64,000 bases of DNA from Mariannaea sp. PMI_226 (Eukaryota; Ascomycota; Sordariomycetes; Hypocreales; Nectriaceae), in the NCBI GenBank assembly GCA_024336345.1, contig JANFOG010000006.1, positions 930,001 through 994,000 on the forward strand, in the 5' to 3' direction. Shown here piece after piece: positions 22,844 to 36,534 of this stretch (position 1 is its first letter; each line of letters starts with the position of its first letter). Both the position numbers and the translations under genes were made by a program. The notes under the pieces are model-generated. The model did no database searches. It was not told the origin of the DNA and was given only the letters and a program-made list of their open reading frames with translations.

Positions 22844-23926
22844 ATGGCTTGTTCCTCTTTCCGAATGAGATCAATTGGGGCCGCGCGTCAGTTGCGCTCC
22901 TTCAGCTCCTCGCCCCGACAATATGCCGCCGCTGAAGTCAAGAGATTGGGCGTCATTGGTGCTGGTCAGATGGTTCGTGACACACTCACATGTCAGAGAG
23001 GATGCTCAGGTTCAACTGACAACCATTAGGGATTGGGCATTGCTCTTGTCGCTGCTCGACAGGCCAACGTCCCTGTCACGCTGATTGACAGCTCGGAGAA
23101 GTCTTTGGAGAAGGGTCTTACTTTTGCAGGTACGGCCGCGATTGCTGTTCCTCTCCCCAAGCTGAATGAACTAGTCTGATACTCTCCTCGTATAGATAAG
23201 CTTCTAGCCAAAGATGTGTCAAAGTCCAGAATCTCCCAAGAGGATGCCGACAAGGCTCGTTCTCTCCTCACTCCCAGCACCAAAATGGAGGATCTCTCTT
23301 CCGTCGACTTTGTAATTGAAGCCGTGCCCGAGATCCCTGAACTCAAGTTCGACATCTTCAGCAAGCTCGCTCAAATTGCCCCCAAGCATGCCATCTTGGC
23401 CACCAACACCTCGTCCATCTCCATCACTCGCATTGCTGCCGCTACTACTTCTGATCCTACTGACACCTCTGCCTCGTCTCGTGTCGTTTCCACTCACTTC
23501 ATGAACCCCGTCCCAGTGCAAAAGGGCGTCGAGATCATCAGTGGTCTGCAGACCAGCCAGGACACTCTCGACACTGCCGTCGAATTCTGCAAGAAGATGG
23601 GAAAGATTACCTCCGTGTCTGCCGATTCTCCAGGCTTCCTGGCCAACAGAATTCTGATGCCATACATCAATGAGGCTGTTATCTGCCTTGAGACTGGTGT
23701 TGGTGACCGAGACTCCATTGATGCCATCATGAAGAATGGCACGAATGTTCCCATGGGACCACTGCAGCTTGCCGACTTCATTGGTTTGGATACTTGCCTA
23801 GCAATCATGAGGGTACTGTACGAGGAAACTGCGGATTCCAAGTATCGGCCAAGTGTGCTGTTGAAGAAGATGGTAGATGCTGGGTGGCTCGGCAAGAAGA
23901 GTGGCAAGGGATTCTACGATTACTGA
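22844..23926 (+). CDS. Mitochondrial short-chain 3-hydroxyacyl-CoA (3-hydroxybutyryl-CoA) dehydrogenase
   Basis: Encodes an NAD-dependent dehydrogenase that oxidises L-3-hydroxyacyl-CoA to 3-ketoacyl-CoA, a beta-oxidation step. Three exons (22844-22972, 23030-23129, 23196-23926) join to 319 residues, the usual length of HADH/PaaH-type single-domain enzymes. The first ~30 residues are rich in Ser, Arg and Ala with no acid, as in a mitochondrial presequence. The Rossmann motif GAGQMG (residues 39-44) is split by intron 1. Other landmarks are ATNTSSISIT, the catalytic region STHFMNPVP, DSPGFLANRILMPYINEA, GPLQLADFIGLD, and the ending GKKSGKGFYDY. It is divergent from TOF1. Mitochondrial location is inferred; some fungal paralogues are peroxisomal, but there is no clear PTS1 here. 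Confidence 0.92.
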
Positions 23927-26900
23927 TTCTGGAATTGGACATGTCATCGGTTCCGTATTTTAAAAACCTTACGAACCTGGAAAAAGGCGCTCTTCATTGT
24001 CGATAAATAGAACAACTTATTTTTAACGAGTACAGAACTGATGAATTTGGATATTATTTACCTTCTTTCATTCCAGGGTAGGCCCTAGTAGATCTAGTAG
24101 TCCCAAACTCGTGTGAGAGCATCTCTAACGAGTAATGATTCAAGAATCAGAAGAACGCTACGGTTGAATAATATTTTACTGTGACCTCGGTTCTATTATT
24201 TCAAGATGCCATAAAACAAGGGTGAAGAAAGTCCGTGACTACACATTCTCGGTTTAATGAGGCTTTAATGAGACAAGTCATCGTGACGTCAAACAAATTA
24301 CACCTCCATCCAGTATCGGGTTGCAGTTGCTCATGTAAGGGAATACATCCTACGAGTATCACAATATACGCCTGTATGTCTAACCAAATAGAAAGAAGGA
24401 TGGGGGAAAAGGGGGAAGGGTTGAGTAACCCACTCCACCATCTTGGATCCGAATGCGGTAAACCGTGTTTGCAAATCAAAACAGTCAGGCTTCCTGTAAT
24501 CAAGAAGGGAACTGCAAAGAATAAGGGGGAAAACTACTCACCAATTCATGGTACAGGCACTTTGATTGAATGTGGAATGTCACACCCGTACGCTATCTCA
24601 CACATGATCTCTCTGGACAACCTTTGCAGCTGAATTAAACAATAGTATCTGTAGCACTGACTATCTAGCTTGAAGAATACTGATACAGCTTTTTTTCTTT
24701 GTTCGCGATCGATTAACGAATAAATTTCAGAACCGAGACAAGCTGCCTCACTTGAAACAACGGTCGGGCGAAGGCGGGGAAATATCAGATTGATTTCCCT
24801 AAGTGTGCACCCGTAGTGATGGATCGAGGGCGTTTGTCGGGGCCAGCCGTCATTCTACACCAAAAGCAGGCGGTTCAATAAACTACCAGGTCTCTGCAAG
24901 ATGACATCAAATCTCCGTGAAAAAGTCAATACAGCAGGACTAGCACCGCGCGTAGGGAAGAGAAGAGTCGATTAGGGGAAAGGGGGGGGATTCATCGCCT
25001 GGACTGGCATAATTATTATACCGGACGTTTACATCCGCTAACCAAGGGTGCTGTCTTCAACCTCTCTGAGAGTTAAGTGCTAATTTCAATGTATCTAGCA
25101 CTTGCTGTGAGATGTCCCAATGGTTCGATTCATGCTTTCCTTGGGCAAGAAATGGCTTCCAAGATCTTACTGTACGCTGTCTGAAGATGAGCTGGTCGGC
25201 GTTGCACTCATTTACCTATTGGCTACAAAGAAGAACACAATATTTAATACTTTATTCTTAAATACCTCGGAGGGAAACCGAATAAAGATGCTGGCTGTTA
25301 TTTAGAGGTCATAAACCTAAGAGAGGCCAACTACCCGGGCCCGTAGCTCAGGTTTGACCCATGCGACATTTTTCTGGACGGAGATTATTTTATTTTCCAA
25401 CCAATTTACTTCAACATCTCATCAACGGAAGAACTAGAGGAATCACACATTCTTCCACACCGCCTTATACAATACTACATCATGGTAGCTTCATGAAGAC
25501 GTCGTTGCATCGCATGCTGGCTTCGTCTAGTATCTGCAGGTCCAGCACAGCCATGTAATGGCAAATTGACTGAGGGTCACAACCCAATAAGGCATAATAG
25601 TAGATGATGGGTCTTTCGATTATAGCTCGGACGTCTTGTGAGCTGTCAGATACTCGAAGATTGATCCAGGTGACAGAATCTCGAAGTTGAGCCACACATG
25701 AGCGCCATCTTCGGTAGACAGCCTTGCAATGCGACGTACCAGGGCATATACTTTTGTCTTCCAAGCTAGAGGAATACGCCATCTCACACCACAAAGAGCG
25801 CCTCTGATACCGCTAAACAAGGGGGTGGGAGGTGGCTCAAGTTCTCTCTACGGCGTCTCTTCTCCTTTTCCAGGTGTTTGTCACTGGAAGCAATGTCAGC
25901 GAAGTGAGGCAGATGTAAAAGACCCATATTTGAGGATGTCCTATGTACTCCACTGATGAAACAGCAGGACAGAGACTAGAGAGAGCAAGAAAGGATCCCC
26001 TTGAATGTACGTACATACGGAAGCTTGAGGAGAGCGCTCCATATTGTACTGGTGCTACGAGATTTTTGATCACGTCGAGTATGTCACCGGATGTCTGACC
26101 TTGATTTTACGTACTCTATGGAGATACTCAGCCAGGCACTGTGGGCTTCGCAGAAATTCTGATGCTGAACTGGCGCATGTCAGTTTGATTAGCGCCGAAA
26201 TTGACAGATCCGTGTTCCTAGTAATCTGTAGTTAGCCTGTATCTAGGGCTGTAAACTTACTGTGGTATTCGGAGCCAACAAGCGGACCTACCACCTAGGA
26301 TTATGATGGACAGATCTTTTCAACGACTCCTCCAATGGAGAAAATAACGTTCTCAAAATGCCATGAGACTACATAGAAGAAGCATACGGATTTAAAGTAG
26401 CCATCAACTGACCCTATAGGATTGAGGCCGGTCATTGCCAACGCAGTCAGCATCGTGAACGCGTGCTGTCAGTTACTTACATAGTAAAGTCGCAAGAGAG
26501 GAGTGAAGTGGCACCAAAAGCGTGTGGTATGCCCACAGATACGGTCGTGCAAGCCCTTCATATTAAAGAACCATGTCTATAAGATTGGACGACGTGGAAA
26601 TTTTATTACCTATTCCCCTGGAAATCTGGGGAGTTATGATCAATGATCGTCATAAGGAGGGAGTGACTGGCTGATTAGGCTTGATGAGGTGGCTTTCGCC
26701 ATAGACTAGCATCTCACAAGTGCCGGTGGGCTTAACCCACGATGGAATAGGCGCGGTCAGACATCTGCTCGTGGTAAAAGTCTTTTTGTCTGAAGGCCGA
26801 GCTTGCGAATTTGGCAGCTGTTGACTTTTACTTGGGATTAGAAGTTTCGCTTATAACCGTGCCATCAATGGAAAGAGGTGGACCAAATGATACGGAAATA

Positions 26901-29900
26901 TGCCAGTATTTCAGGAGGTGTTGGGGATGGGAAGCCAAGGAGATATCCGTAAAATCATGGGGCGAGGGCAAAGCGGGATGAGGTGACGTCTGGTGAGTTG
27001 ATGGCGCTGAGCTGTGGATGATAAGATCTGATTTTGCTCCCAACCCAGGCCCATGCCCATGCCCATGCAGTACTCCTGCAATTATTTGACCCATCCTTGG
27101 TGTTGGGACTGCCGGGCATCTACCATCCTTCTTCGTTTCTTCTAAAACCTCCTACACTAGTCTTCGCGGGCATATAACAGAAAACCTTTATAGGGGCGGG
27201 GAGCTTAGTGTAAATCGAAGCCATGAGACATGCATCCTCCATAAGCCTTGTAGGCACGAACTTTCGCCCTTCTTGTTTCATTCCGACTACCAAGATCCTT
27301 GATTGACTGTTGGTTTCGGAGTCGACGGAGTTGGTTGAGGATTATGGGCAATGCATGAAACCCAGCCCAGAGGGCCCAGAATACCGAGGCCTATTAGCGT
27401 CTTGCTAGCCGCACCATCACGGAGCCGGGGGCGGAGAAGGCGCCCCTGAAATCTGGGGGCTAGGGGGTGTCGATATCAGAACTGTCTCACATTATCAACT
27501 GTTTGCGAGCAAGAAATATTCTGAAAAGATCGTAGTGATACAAATGATATCAACGTGCTAATTCGCCACAGCAGTGACTCTCACAGAGTCCCAGAATGCA
27601 GGGTATGTGGTAGATGGTGCTGGGTTACACAAAGAACGTATCCGTGGTTCATATTGAAACTTGCACAACGTTTGTACAGCTCGCCAGAGTATGCTTAAGC
27701 AAGGTTTCGAAACCCATGGACAGGAAACACAAGCTCACCAGCGAGGATTGAACCTGTTAGGGCTCTGGGAGTGCTACGAGCTGCTAGGCGTGCTCTACCC
27801 GCACCTCTCCGCAAAGCATGCGGTATGGCTGTGGCTCAATCGATTCCTTGGAAATGCGAAGAAAAATATTTCCTGCATGGGGTAAGGCTAAGAAAGGATT
27901 GTAACTTGGTCGTCTCTGGGCATCTCATGAGCCAGAGAGGTCTTGACCGTATTGCCCAATTCTTTGGAGCGTCCACAACATGGTTGTACGGAATATAGGA
28001 GATTGCTCGAGTAGCACATGAGTTCGGTTAACCATGACATATACGAGCGATATGCAAGTACCTCTGCTGTCTCCTATTCTTGGCATCAATCGTTTTTCTT
28101 ACTAGCAAGTCCTCAACCTTATGAGATGCGGTGAAGAACTGGCTCAACTCGACAGACGCGTGCTTTAGTTTAGGTCCGCTGGGGTGCTGCATATTTAGGA
28201 AATCGAAATACTTAGTTTCGGAGATGGAAGAGAGTAATAGGCTGGGACTCACGCAAGCTGAGGATCTGGAAGGTCCAGAATTGGGCAGAAACGACATGTG
28301 TGTAGGCAAAATTAGCTCAGAATCTTGAATGGAGAAACATAAGTGATGCTGGTGGTGTGCACCGTTCTGTTCTAAGGTCATGGAATAGGCGTAGTTTTAG
28401 GTTTTAGTATTGCTTCCGTAATTATTACATTTCTTCGCCTTGAGATGTAAAGTTTGGATTCCCTTCGAAGGCTTAGCTAAAGGGATATGAGAATGAAAAG
28501 TATTGCTGAAGGCTCCTGGTCAGACGAGTCAGGATCCATGTGCACGCGGGGAGTCACATGGGGTCATCGCCACTTCGAATTTGAAGCTCTTTGCAAAGGA
28601 TGTAGGCGCCAGACTCGGGGAGAGAAATTATTCGATCTCTGAAGCCAGTCGGACCCCCTATTCCTATTCAAGTAATGAAACCTCACGTTGGATGAGTCTG
28701 ATCCTTGATCCTGGAGATGTCGTCCGTTCCTGATGAGGGCTCGGCGAGGACCGTCCAAACGGAGACAGATAGTGAAGTGGCTTAGATGGATATGCTATTG
28801 GCAAAAAAAAAAAAAACGTTAATTGACGAGGATGTTATGGACGATGGGTGGACGGCCATGGACTTGAAAATTGAAGTTCTTGCGGCATGTTGCGTTCCGA
28901 TCTTTGTTGTAGATGGAGTTGCTATGTACAAGCTGTTCTCACACACGGCAGGGCAGGCACTTGGACCAGTCCATCCCACTTCACCTACCGACAAAAACAT
29001 TTTTGTGCTTACATCCTTAATAAGGCACGTCCCTAATCTGGAGTAAGATATCCAATGCCTTTGTTAGGTAGAACCAAGGTACCTAAGGCACCTAAGGCAG
29101 GTAGGTATCTACATCTAAATATGTACCTGAGTCATCATGGAGGATCAGAACCTGGGAGTTGCTCCTTCATACATTCAACTCGTTTCCCTGACCGCAAATC
29201 TCACTACCCTGGCCCCGGCAAACGCCTCTTCGTCACAGTTCGGATTACACTTAATTACAACATGTCTCTCTGAACGAACCCAAAGATGAAATTGAAAAAG
29301 GAAAAGGCCTCTCACCTCTAGCTTCGACAGTATCGGACGCCTTGAGATCGTATCAGCTCGGAAATGGGTTCATGATGCTACCAGCCATCCCGCAGCACCA
29401 TCCTGCCGCCGTTTCTTGTGTTCTCAGAGTGCCATGCACTCCGTACTGTACGTGCCTGAGCGACAGTTTTAAGCTTGTGGCTTACCTGAGCTGTCTATAG
29501 GCTACAAGCTAAACGTTAAGTAATGCCGGGTTTCCCACAGGGGACAGGATGCGATGCGTTGAGTCCAGAGCACTACAGCTAACCCAACAGCTTCATTCTT
29601 CACACAATGCCGCTGGGTGCTATCTGGCTCCTCTCTACTCCCTGCTATGAGAGCAACGAGCTACACAGTACGCAAGCAAACGACACCACATCTTGAACTT
29701 TAAGCAAGCGCATCCGGCCCTGCGTGTGGAGCCGCTTGGTGATAACACCCAAACCCTGACCCTTAAATGCCGTCCCGTCCGCTGCCTGCCGATGACCCTT
29801 TGCTCGTTCAGGAGTCGTAATCCTTGGCCCTAGATCTCGAGCTTTAAGCCAAGATGTATATTCCGTGAGAGTTAATAAAAAAAAGGCATAGAGAAGAAAC

Positions 29901-32130
29901 AAACCATGGTCTCGGTCTCCATTAGCCGCCAAAACAAGACAGGGCACCGAGACGTTTTGAGGGTTCAAACAAACAATGCAACGTGAAAGCGAAAGGAATG
30001 CTACCCGCTACCACTTGCGGGTCTCAGCCTCCTGGTTTTTTTCCTACTCTCATTGCCTCCTACGGACTATGGAGTGATGATAGACGAGGTTGTTATCCTG
30101 TTGTTATCCTGTTGTTTCATGCACGCACTGAACAGCGTACGTTGTGTCTACCTCATCGGCTCACTTGCATCCCCCCACTACCTCTTCCGTTCGCGACCTG
30201 TGCTTCATCTGTTACCACAGCACCCTCTTTCAGAGAGAAAATTCTTCTTCACCCATGGGCGAAAACGAGGCTGCTTCATGGTCTACCATTGATTTATCGA
30301 TTGGCCGCTCGTCTACAGAAGCCAATTCCCACCACTTCTTCAATTCTTCCCATTGCTATTACTGATAAGGATGCCTCAAGCAATCCATTCAAAGTCGGCT
30401 ATCATTCCGACCCCTAAGAGGCCCATTTACGCGGTCTACCATGTACACAGAACAAATCTGGGCCGTTTGAAACGTCCTCCAGTTTGTCAGTCGGCTCAAG
30501 GCTAGACAGGTTTCAACAGCGAACACCCGCAACATGTGTCTCCACCACGGAGTTTGACACAGGGCTGTGGGAACGAAGGATCAATGGGCATTTCCTAGCC
30601 GAAATATGACCGTTTTCCCGTAAGACTGGGAACTATTGAATGCTCACTTGGTCGTGTTCTCCTTATGGCCAGGGTCAATGAAGGTTGTCTACGTTAACAG
30701 ATGCATCTCACCCTTCTGTACGGCGGACACTCCTGGTTTGAACAACCTTGAGATTGAATAATCAGGACTCCACTCAGTTGCCTTGAGTCCGACTCTGTTT
30801 TGCTTCAGTCAGCGCATGAATTGGAATGCTAGGTTCACAGTGCTCTGACCGTTTGTGTAGTCCGGAAATTTCTCACCATCTGATTCAACCTATATCATCT
30901 TGTGAAACTGTCATCCCCGGCTGGTTCATTATCGTTAGACTGAGGGCATTATCTGCGAGGGGCAGCTTGCTCGATGATCCACCATTCGCTTTCGTCGCGG
31001 TATTTGGCCAACCAGAGTCAAGTCTTTGTGGCTCAGCAGGTAAGCATATTCCTCAGAGGGAGGAAGGATGGAGAAGTTGAGAAGGAGTGCGAATGCGAAA
31101 GGAAGAGGGTGTGGTGATAATTATGGACAAGGGTTCCTAGCTATGGTCCGTGGAGGGACAAGGCCTCAAAACGTGGACCGGGCCACCCGCTCTGTGCCGC
31201 TAGTGGCCAAGCACCACACACCTTGTCCACAATCGCAACTGTTTCGACAGTGTGTGCCTTGTATATGCCCCTGGCATTGTCTGTTAGGATCTCACCTCGA
31301 AGCTCCCTGTTAATCACACTTCTGCCATCTACAAGACTAGGGTGCCCCTGGCAGAACGGTGACCATGGATTCCGGCCAGTCAGCATGAGGGCTGTGGCCC
31401 AAAACCAGGATGACCAAGTAGATCACTGCCTCCCCCCCCCACAGGAAGGAAGCGTTCTTACGGTCTGAACTTGTGCCATATATCCCTCCAAGAATACCTC
31501 GGCGCTGTGCAGAGGGGAATCACTTCTTCATCTTGAACTCAAGCTGGTTCCTGGTTCCTCGTTCCTGAAATGCCACCTGCATTCTGACCTTCTTTCTCCC
31601 CGTGTTACCGCGGTTTCTTCATTTCCGACCAACGTCTCTCTCTATCTATTATTATTATTATTATCAGTATTCTTCTTCTTACTCTTTGACCACCACACTC
31701 TTTTCATCTATTTTCGGTCAATTTTCTGCGAGTGCTGGCTCCATCTCGAGCTTTTCGATTCTTCCACAATAGTCCCACCGTATAAGCACTGATATCGTTG
31801 TCATATCTCTCGGTCAGCTCTAGAAGCTCAAGGGACTCAATTTATACTGGGGTTTTCTCGACAAGAATTCCTTTTCTGCTCACTGGAGGATTTGGTTATT
31901 CGGCGCTGCTGAGAGCTCGTACCCCTGGGAGTTGCACTGATTCGTTTCAGCCAACAAGCCACAGCAGCCATTCGAACAACCTCCCTTGGGGTAGGACATC
32001 TTTGTCGCTTTTCTTTACCAAAAGGCATCACTCCTTCCAAATGCTTGTTACTAGACGGCGTGATACGGATCACAGTCACTGGAATTTCAGCAAATGCGAT
32101 CCGGCTCTTACAGCACCAAGTTCCATTCGC
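23927..32130. other. 8.2-kb gene-poor interval
   Basis: I find no gene here that I can defend. Open frames are short (at most about 145 codons), most lack an ATG, and none shows a recognised domain. Base composition looks ordinary rather than AT-rich, so it does not look like strongly RIP-mutated repeat DNA. Small features include a CCCATG triplet repeat near 27050-27068, a direct repeat of GTTATCCTGTT near 30092-30113, an ACCT/GGTA patch near 29075-29130, and (ATT)n at 31648-31664. From about 31550 the sequence is C/T-rich and is probably the leader of the homeodomain gene. A coding-like fragment on the minus strand at 25480-25820 is treated under findings. Confidence 0.5.
31648..31664. repeat. 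(ATT)n microsatellite
   Basis: A short ATT trinucleotide run of about six units sits in the pyrimidine-rich stretch upstream of the homeodomain gene, probably within its 5' leader or core promoter. Confidence 0.8.
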
Positions 32131-34124
32131 ATGTCGAACCCCTATGAAGCTGCGCTGTCGGTCCAGTCGGAATGGCAAGGGCAACACCAATATTCTCAGA
32201 CGAACGGGAGTGCATTTCAACCACAGACTACGCTTAGCCAACCCAACTCATCCAAGGTGGCGGGGAACGCTTTGGGAATTCACATAAAGGAAGAGATGAG
32301 CTCACCAAAGGGCCATAGACTTCCCCATATAACTGGGTCAGAAGAGACGCACCTTTCTCTATCCACGACTTCACTAGAGGTCCCGAACAGAGACTCCGGT
32401 TTGGCGACGTCTGATTCGGTCCACGAGAATGCCTGTGGCGTGAAGGAACTAATCGGCCAATATACGGGAGCAGCCAGCCAGAGTTCTGGCATGTCTAACG
32501 GGCGGGAGCCCTTGGCCTCTCCCAGCGTTGCCCTCTTGGGTGAGAAGACGCCTTCGATGAAGAGCGACGAGGAGGAAGACTTCGAAGACGACGATATATT
32601 AGATGGAGATGGCGACCAGTCTTCCCAGAGTGTGGCTGATCGGGCTGCCGCTCGTCGAAAGATGAAGCGCTTTAGGTAAGGTGGCTGGCAATAATTTATC
32701 CAGACCAACACTGACCTTCACCAGATTAACCCACCAGCAAACTCGATTTCTTATGAGCGAGTTTGCCAAGCAGCCACACCCTGATGCTGCTCACAGGGAT
32801 CGGCTATCAAGAGAGATTCCAGGTCTAAGCCCCCGCCAGGTTCAGGTTTGGTTTCAAAACAGGTATGTATAACGTTGGCTGGGCCTGCTTGTAGCCTTAC
32901 TGACGGTACCAGGAGGGCAAAAATCAAGCGCCTCAATGTCGATGACCGCGATAGAATGATTAAAATGAGAGCCGTTCCTGACGATTTCGACAATTTGCAA
33001 GCACTTCATTCACAATATGGTGCTGTCCATGGGCTTGGGCCCTCCATGAACCCAGCCAGAGATCTTGAGCCCCAGTCATACGCTCAACATATGATGAGGC
33101 CATTGATGGTAGATGTAAGGCGGGTTCCGAACGAACACCCATCACCTAGCGGCTTGACTCCTGGGTTCGGGGGTCTTGGGTTTGGCTCAGCTGGAGGTAT
33201 CAACAGTCCTGCTGTCATGTCCCCCATTTCGCCAGCAAACAGCGATCGGTACCCGCACGGCAGTCACTTCTCTACTCCTATAAACGGAACTGCGAGAACA
33301 TCTCTCCCCTTTTCAAATCAGAGTGGCATGGCCTCTCCTCTAGATGCGAGCAGACAAATTCCTCACCCTCTCCAGCCCCCTCAGCTTCATGATCCTATTT
33401 CTCGTGCTAGGTCCGAATCTGGACAGTCACCTCTGCGTTCCAGCATGTCCTGGAAAGGCGGCTCGATCGACTACGGGGGTTACCGAGGAGCGAATAATAG
33501 CCCGAACATGGATGGGCGAAATTCACCTATGTATCAATCCGGAAATATGGGAACCTATGAATCGGCCCCCTTTTCCAGTATGTCATGTTTTCCCTGTGAG
33601 AGCCAAGCCGCGAGCCAAGCCGTTGGACTAACCTATGTGCATTAGACACTCCGACACAGTCGCCGTCAAGTTTGAGTTACCCAGCCGTTCCCCCACCTCA
33701 AGCCAGATCTCGCCTTCGATCGGCAACGAGTTCGCTCCCCTTGAGCGTCACTTCTCGAGAGTATTATCGAACTCTTGGCTCAGATGCACATGGCCAAAGC
33801 CCTTCTAGCCAGGCCCGCTCTACTCCCATCTCAACCCCATATAGTGCTGCTTCATACGTAGCGAGCTATCCGTCTGCCCCGCTTACTGCGCCGATGGAAT
33901 ATTCTGTTGCAAGAGCCTCAGACCTGAAAAGCAACTTCCAAGAGCCTCAGCTAAGCGCACCTATTGCCCCTCCTAGCGACTTTTCTCGAGCACTCCATGG
34001 AGCCATGGGAAGGCAAGATCGGGGGCGTAATGAAGGCAATATCGACAGTATAAGCAGCAGAGAGGGCCACAAGCGGAAGCGAAGCCTCACTCTTCCTGCT
34101 GGGGCAACTCGACCATTGTTTTAA
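32131..34124 (+). CDS. Homeodomain transcription factor (possibly HTF1/MoHOX2 type)
   Basis: Encodes a nuclear DNA-binding protein with one homeodomain. Four exons (32131-32675, 32725-32862, 32913-33577, 33646-34124) join in frame to 608 residues. The homeodomain spans about residues 178-238, RFRLTHQQTRFLMSEF through the recognition helix VQVWFQNRRAKIKR; intron 2 splits the WFQNRR motif. The region before it is acidic (DEEEDFEDDDILDGD), and the long C-terminal part is rich in Ser, Pro, Gly and Gln, as in regulators with flexible activation regions. A basic KRKR cluster lies near the end. Related sordariomycete factors (HTF1/MoHOX2) control conidiation; placing this gene in that group is from memory of the domain and is tentative. 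An in-frame ATG at 32041 could add 30 residues. Confidence 0.9.
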
Positions 34125-36534
34125 CAGTACCAGCTTGCGAGCAAATCTTTCTTGAAATGGACTTGGAAAGGGGAGGCATGACAGTGAGATTAGGTGCGAG
34201 GGAAGGGGGCCCTGGCTGGTCCTACTTTTTCGTTAGAGTCATCTGGTTTCTTGTTCGGCATCATCATGATTAGGCATCTACCCTCAACTCGCCAAGTCTA
34301 TAGCGCATCATGTACGATTGGTGCGTCGATGACATCCACTCTCCTGCAAATGCCTGTGGCTCTTATTTTATTTTCTTTTGACTATTCTCTTTGGTGGCCT
34401 CGATCAATACTACATCTCGGCACAATATAACGGTAAGGTTAGCTGCGTGAATACTTGGTTCAGAGCCTGATATGGCGAGCCCAGGAGGCTTGGGTATGAT
34501 GTGATGACTTGGTTTTGCTTGGTTTTGCTTGTTTGCCGTTTCATGGCTGGCCTTGACAAACGATGATGATCTTTTGGATAAAAACTGGGGGAAAAGGGGA
34601 TATCTGGACTCATGACCATGCTTTGGATGTTGGATATTCTGTTCTTCCATTGTACTTTTCTCCCAAGACCGGACCGTACCTAGTCTGTTCTATGTCATTT
34701 CTTGGTCGTAGAGACAGTACTTTCCAGAAAAGACGTGGCCGAGCAGTTTTATGCTTCCTAGAACATCCCGCTTGACGCGGTCGATTTGTATTCTAGCTTG
34801 TCAAATATACAAAGTAAGCGGTCACTAAGGTTCCCGAGTTCTGGTACAGAAAGAGGACTGCAAGGTCTCAAAAGTCTTTGACGGAATAGCACCTGACAAG
34901 ATGATTGCCATTTGAATAAGGTAAAACAGAGCTTAAGAGCTATATACTAAATGTTGTGGCATGAGAAGCTCCCGGCAAAGTAGATTCGTCGGTTGTGTAT
35001 ACGGGATTTCAGCTTCAGACCTGACACAATTGTCAGCCTCAGTTCTATTGCCAAACTTGGCCTTGGCACGGTTTGCCGAGTTATTGTATCGCATCGCCTT
35101 AATCAGATATTGCCTTTTTCCTCAAACAGCCAAGCGGTTATCGAAAGAGTAACCGAAAACTACAGCTGTGGCTGATAGGTTTACCAGATGTAAAAAGGTT
35201 GTCATCATAAGGGGGACGGAAGTGATACGCCAGGCACAGTCATGATTCAATAAACTTACGGAGTTCGCTTGTGAAAAGACATGCCTCATCAATTCCCAGG
35301 TCAAAATGAAACGAAAGGAAGTGAAAACAAAACCAGGCTAGTTCAAGCTTCTCGGGTTGGGATTCACATCTTCATCACGGTCCGCCTACAAATGGCATAG
35401 ATATGAATCAAAGATATGTTACTTGCATCAGGTCATCACCGCATCATGGTAGCCGCACGAGGGGCCCTCGTGATGATGGTTTTAGGCAAGGTTAAAGGGT
35501 TTTTCTTGACCCTCGACTCCGGTTTTTTGCCAGCAGCGAATGATTGCCAAACAAGTCGGCGCACGCTAACGTAGGATACGGAGGATGGTCTTTGGTTTGT
35601 TTATGTAGAGAAAAAAAAAATCGGATAGTCGCTGCAACGAGTTGATCTTATTAATGGGGCAGGAAAATGAGGTCATGTGACCTTGGGTGTTTCTTTCGAA
35701 CAAGGCAGGCAAGTGGCTGGGGTGGGGGGGAGTCGTGGTCGATGAGAGCTTTTTGCCTGAGGGCTAAGGCATAGGTGTATTTTGCGGAAGGAACAAAGAC
35801 TCGGAGGATTCAATTTTCCCCCGGTGTTCGGTTCGGAGGCGCGCGTGTGGCTTCTTGTCAAGTTATCAGTCCTTCCTCTTTAGCGCTTCCACCCCAGGGT
35901 TTCTCTGGTGGCTCACGTGGCTAATCATTTCTTCCGTATCTTTTGTCACTGGCTCTAGCCACTCAAGTGGAGGCTCTGAAAGTGATCCCGCTACAAGAAC
36001 CCGGGTGTGGCCGGTGGTCGGCGTGAATCAGTGTGGGGCGTGCAAAGGCTACAGGTGGTGTAAATTCTTAAGGGGGTGCGACTCCGCGGCTGGCTGGCTT
36101 TGAGTGGTGCCTTCCTTTCAGTTCGCTGCCCGCTCGCTACCCACCCACTGGCCTGTGGACTTTTTGTTCGGCGCCCCCTCTGGCCTTGCCTCGTCTTTCA
36201 GGCTCAAACATCTCTCCCTCATTCCACACTCCACACATCCTCACCACCTCACCCACCCCCAAACAACCTACAACCGACGGCCAACGACCCTGAATCGTCT
36301 CCCTTGACGCCCACATTCGCTCACTGGCGATATTCAACCTCTTCCCCTCGATTCCTTCGATCTCCAACATCCCGATACCTGCCTATCGACCTGCCGCCGC
36401 CGGTCGCGCCTTTTCCGAGTCGAGAAAAACCCAGTTCAGTGCATGACGTTCAGCTAAAGAGCGGAGCGCAGCGGCACTTCGGTCGGCGTCCGGCGCGACT
36501 CTCGCCACAACCCTCCTTCGCGGAGACATCCACG
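34125..36534. other. Intergenic, promoter of MED19
   Basis: These 2.4 kb between two plus-strand genes hold no gene I can support. The left end should be the 3' flank of the homeodomain gene. A CACGTG motif lies near 35913-35918. From about 36180 the sequence is C-rich and looks like a 5' leader; the MED19 frame stays open upstream of its ATG to about 36076, without a family-like sequence. Confidence 0.5.

Noticed and set aside
25335..25370. tRNA-like start (GGGCCCGTAGCTCA)
   Set aside because: Resembles a tRNA A-box region, but no anticodon arm, T-loop or acceptor pairing follows.
27425..27470. G-quadruplex in a G-rich patch
   Set aside because: G-runs are separated by loops far longer than the usual 1-7 nt.
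28028..28381. 117-codon minus-strand ORF beginning with ATG
   Set aside because: No recognisable domain, no splice partners, and a length expected by chance in 8 kb of this composition.
29645..29968. Minus-strand frame with a hydrolase-like phrase (PCLVLAANGD)
   Set aside because: No ATG, no catalytic motifs, and no adjoining exons in phase.
29983..30417. 144-codon plus-strand open frame
   Set aside because: Low-complexity, pyrimidine-rich translation without an ATG start or domain.
36076..36534. N-terminal extension of MED19
   Set aside because: The frame is open but has no ATG in good context, and the translation is C-rich leader; the family starts at MSFHPQTPQ.
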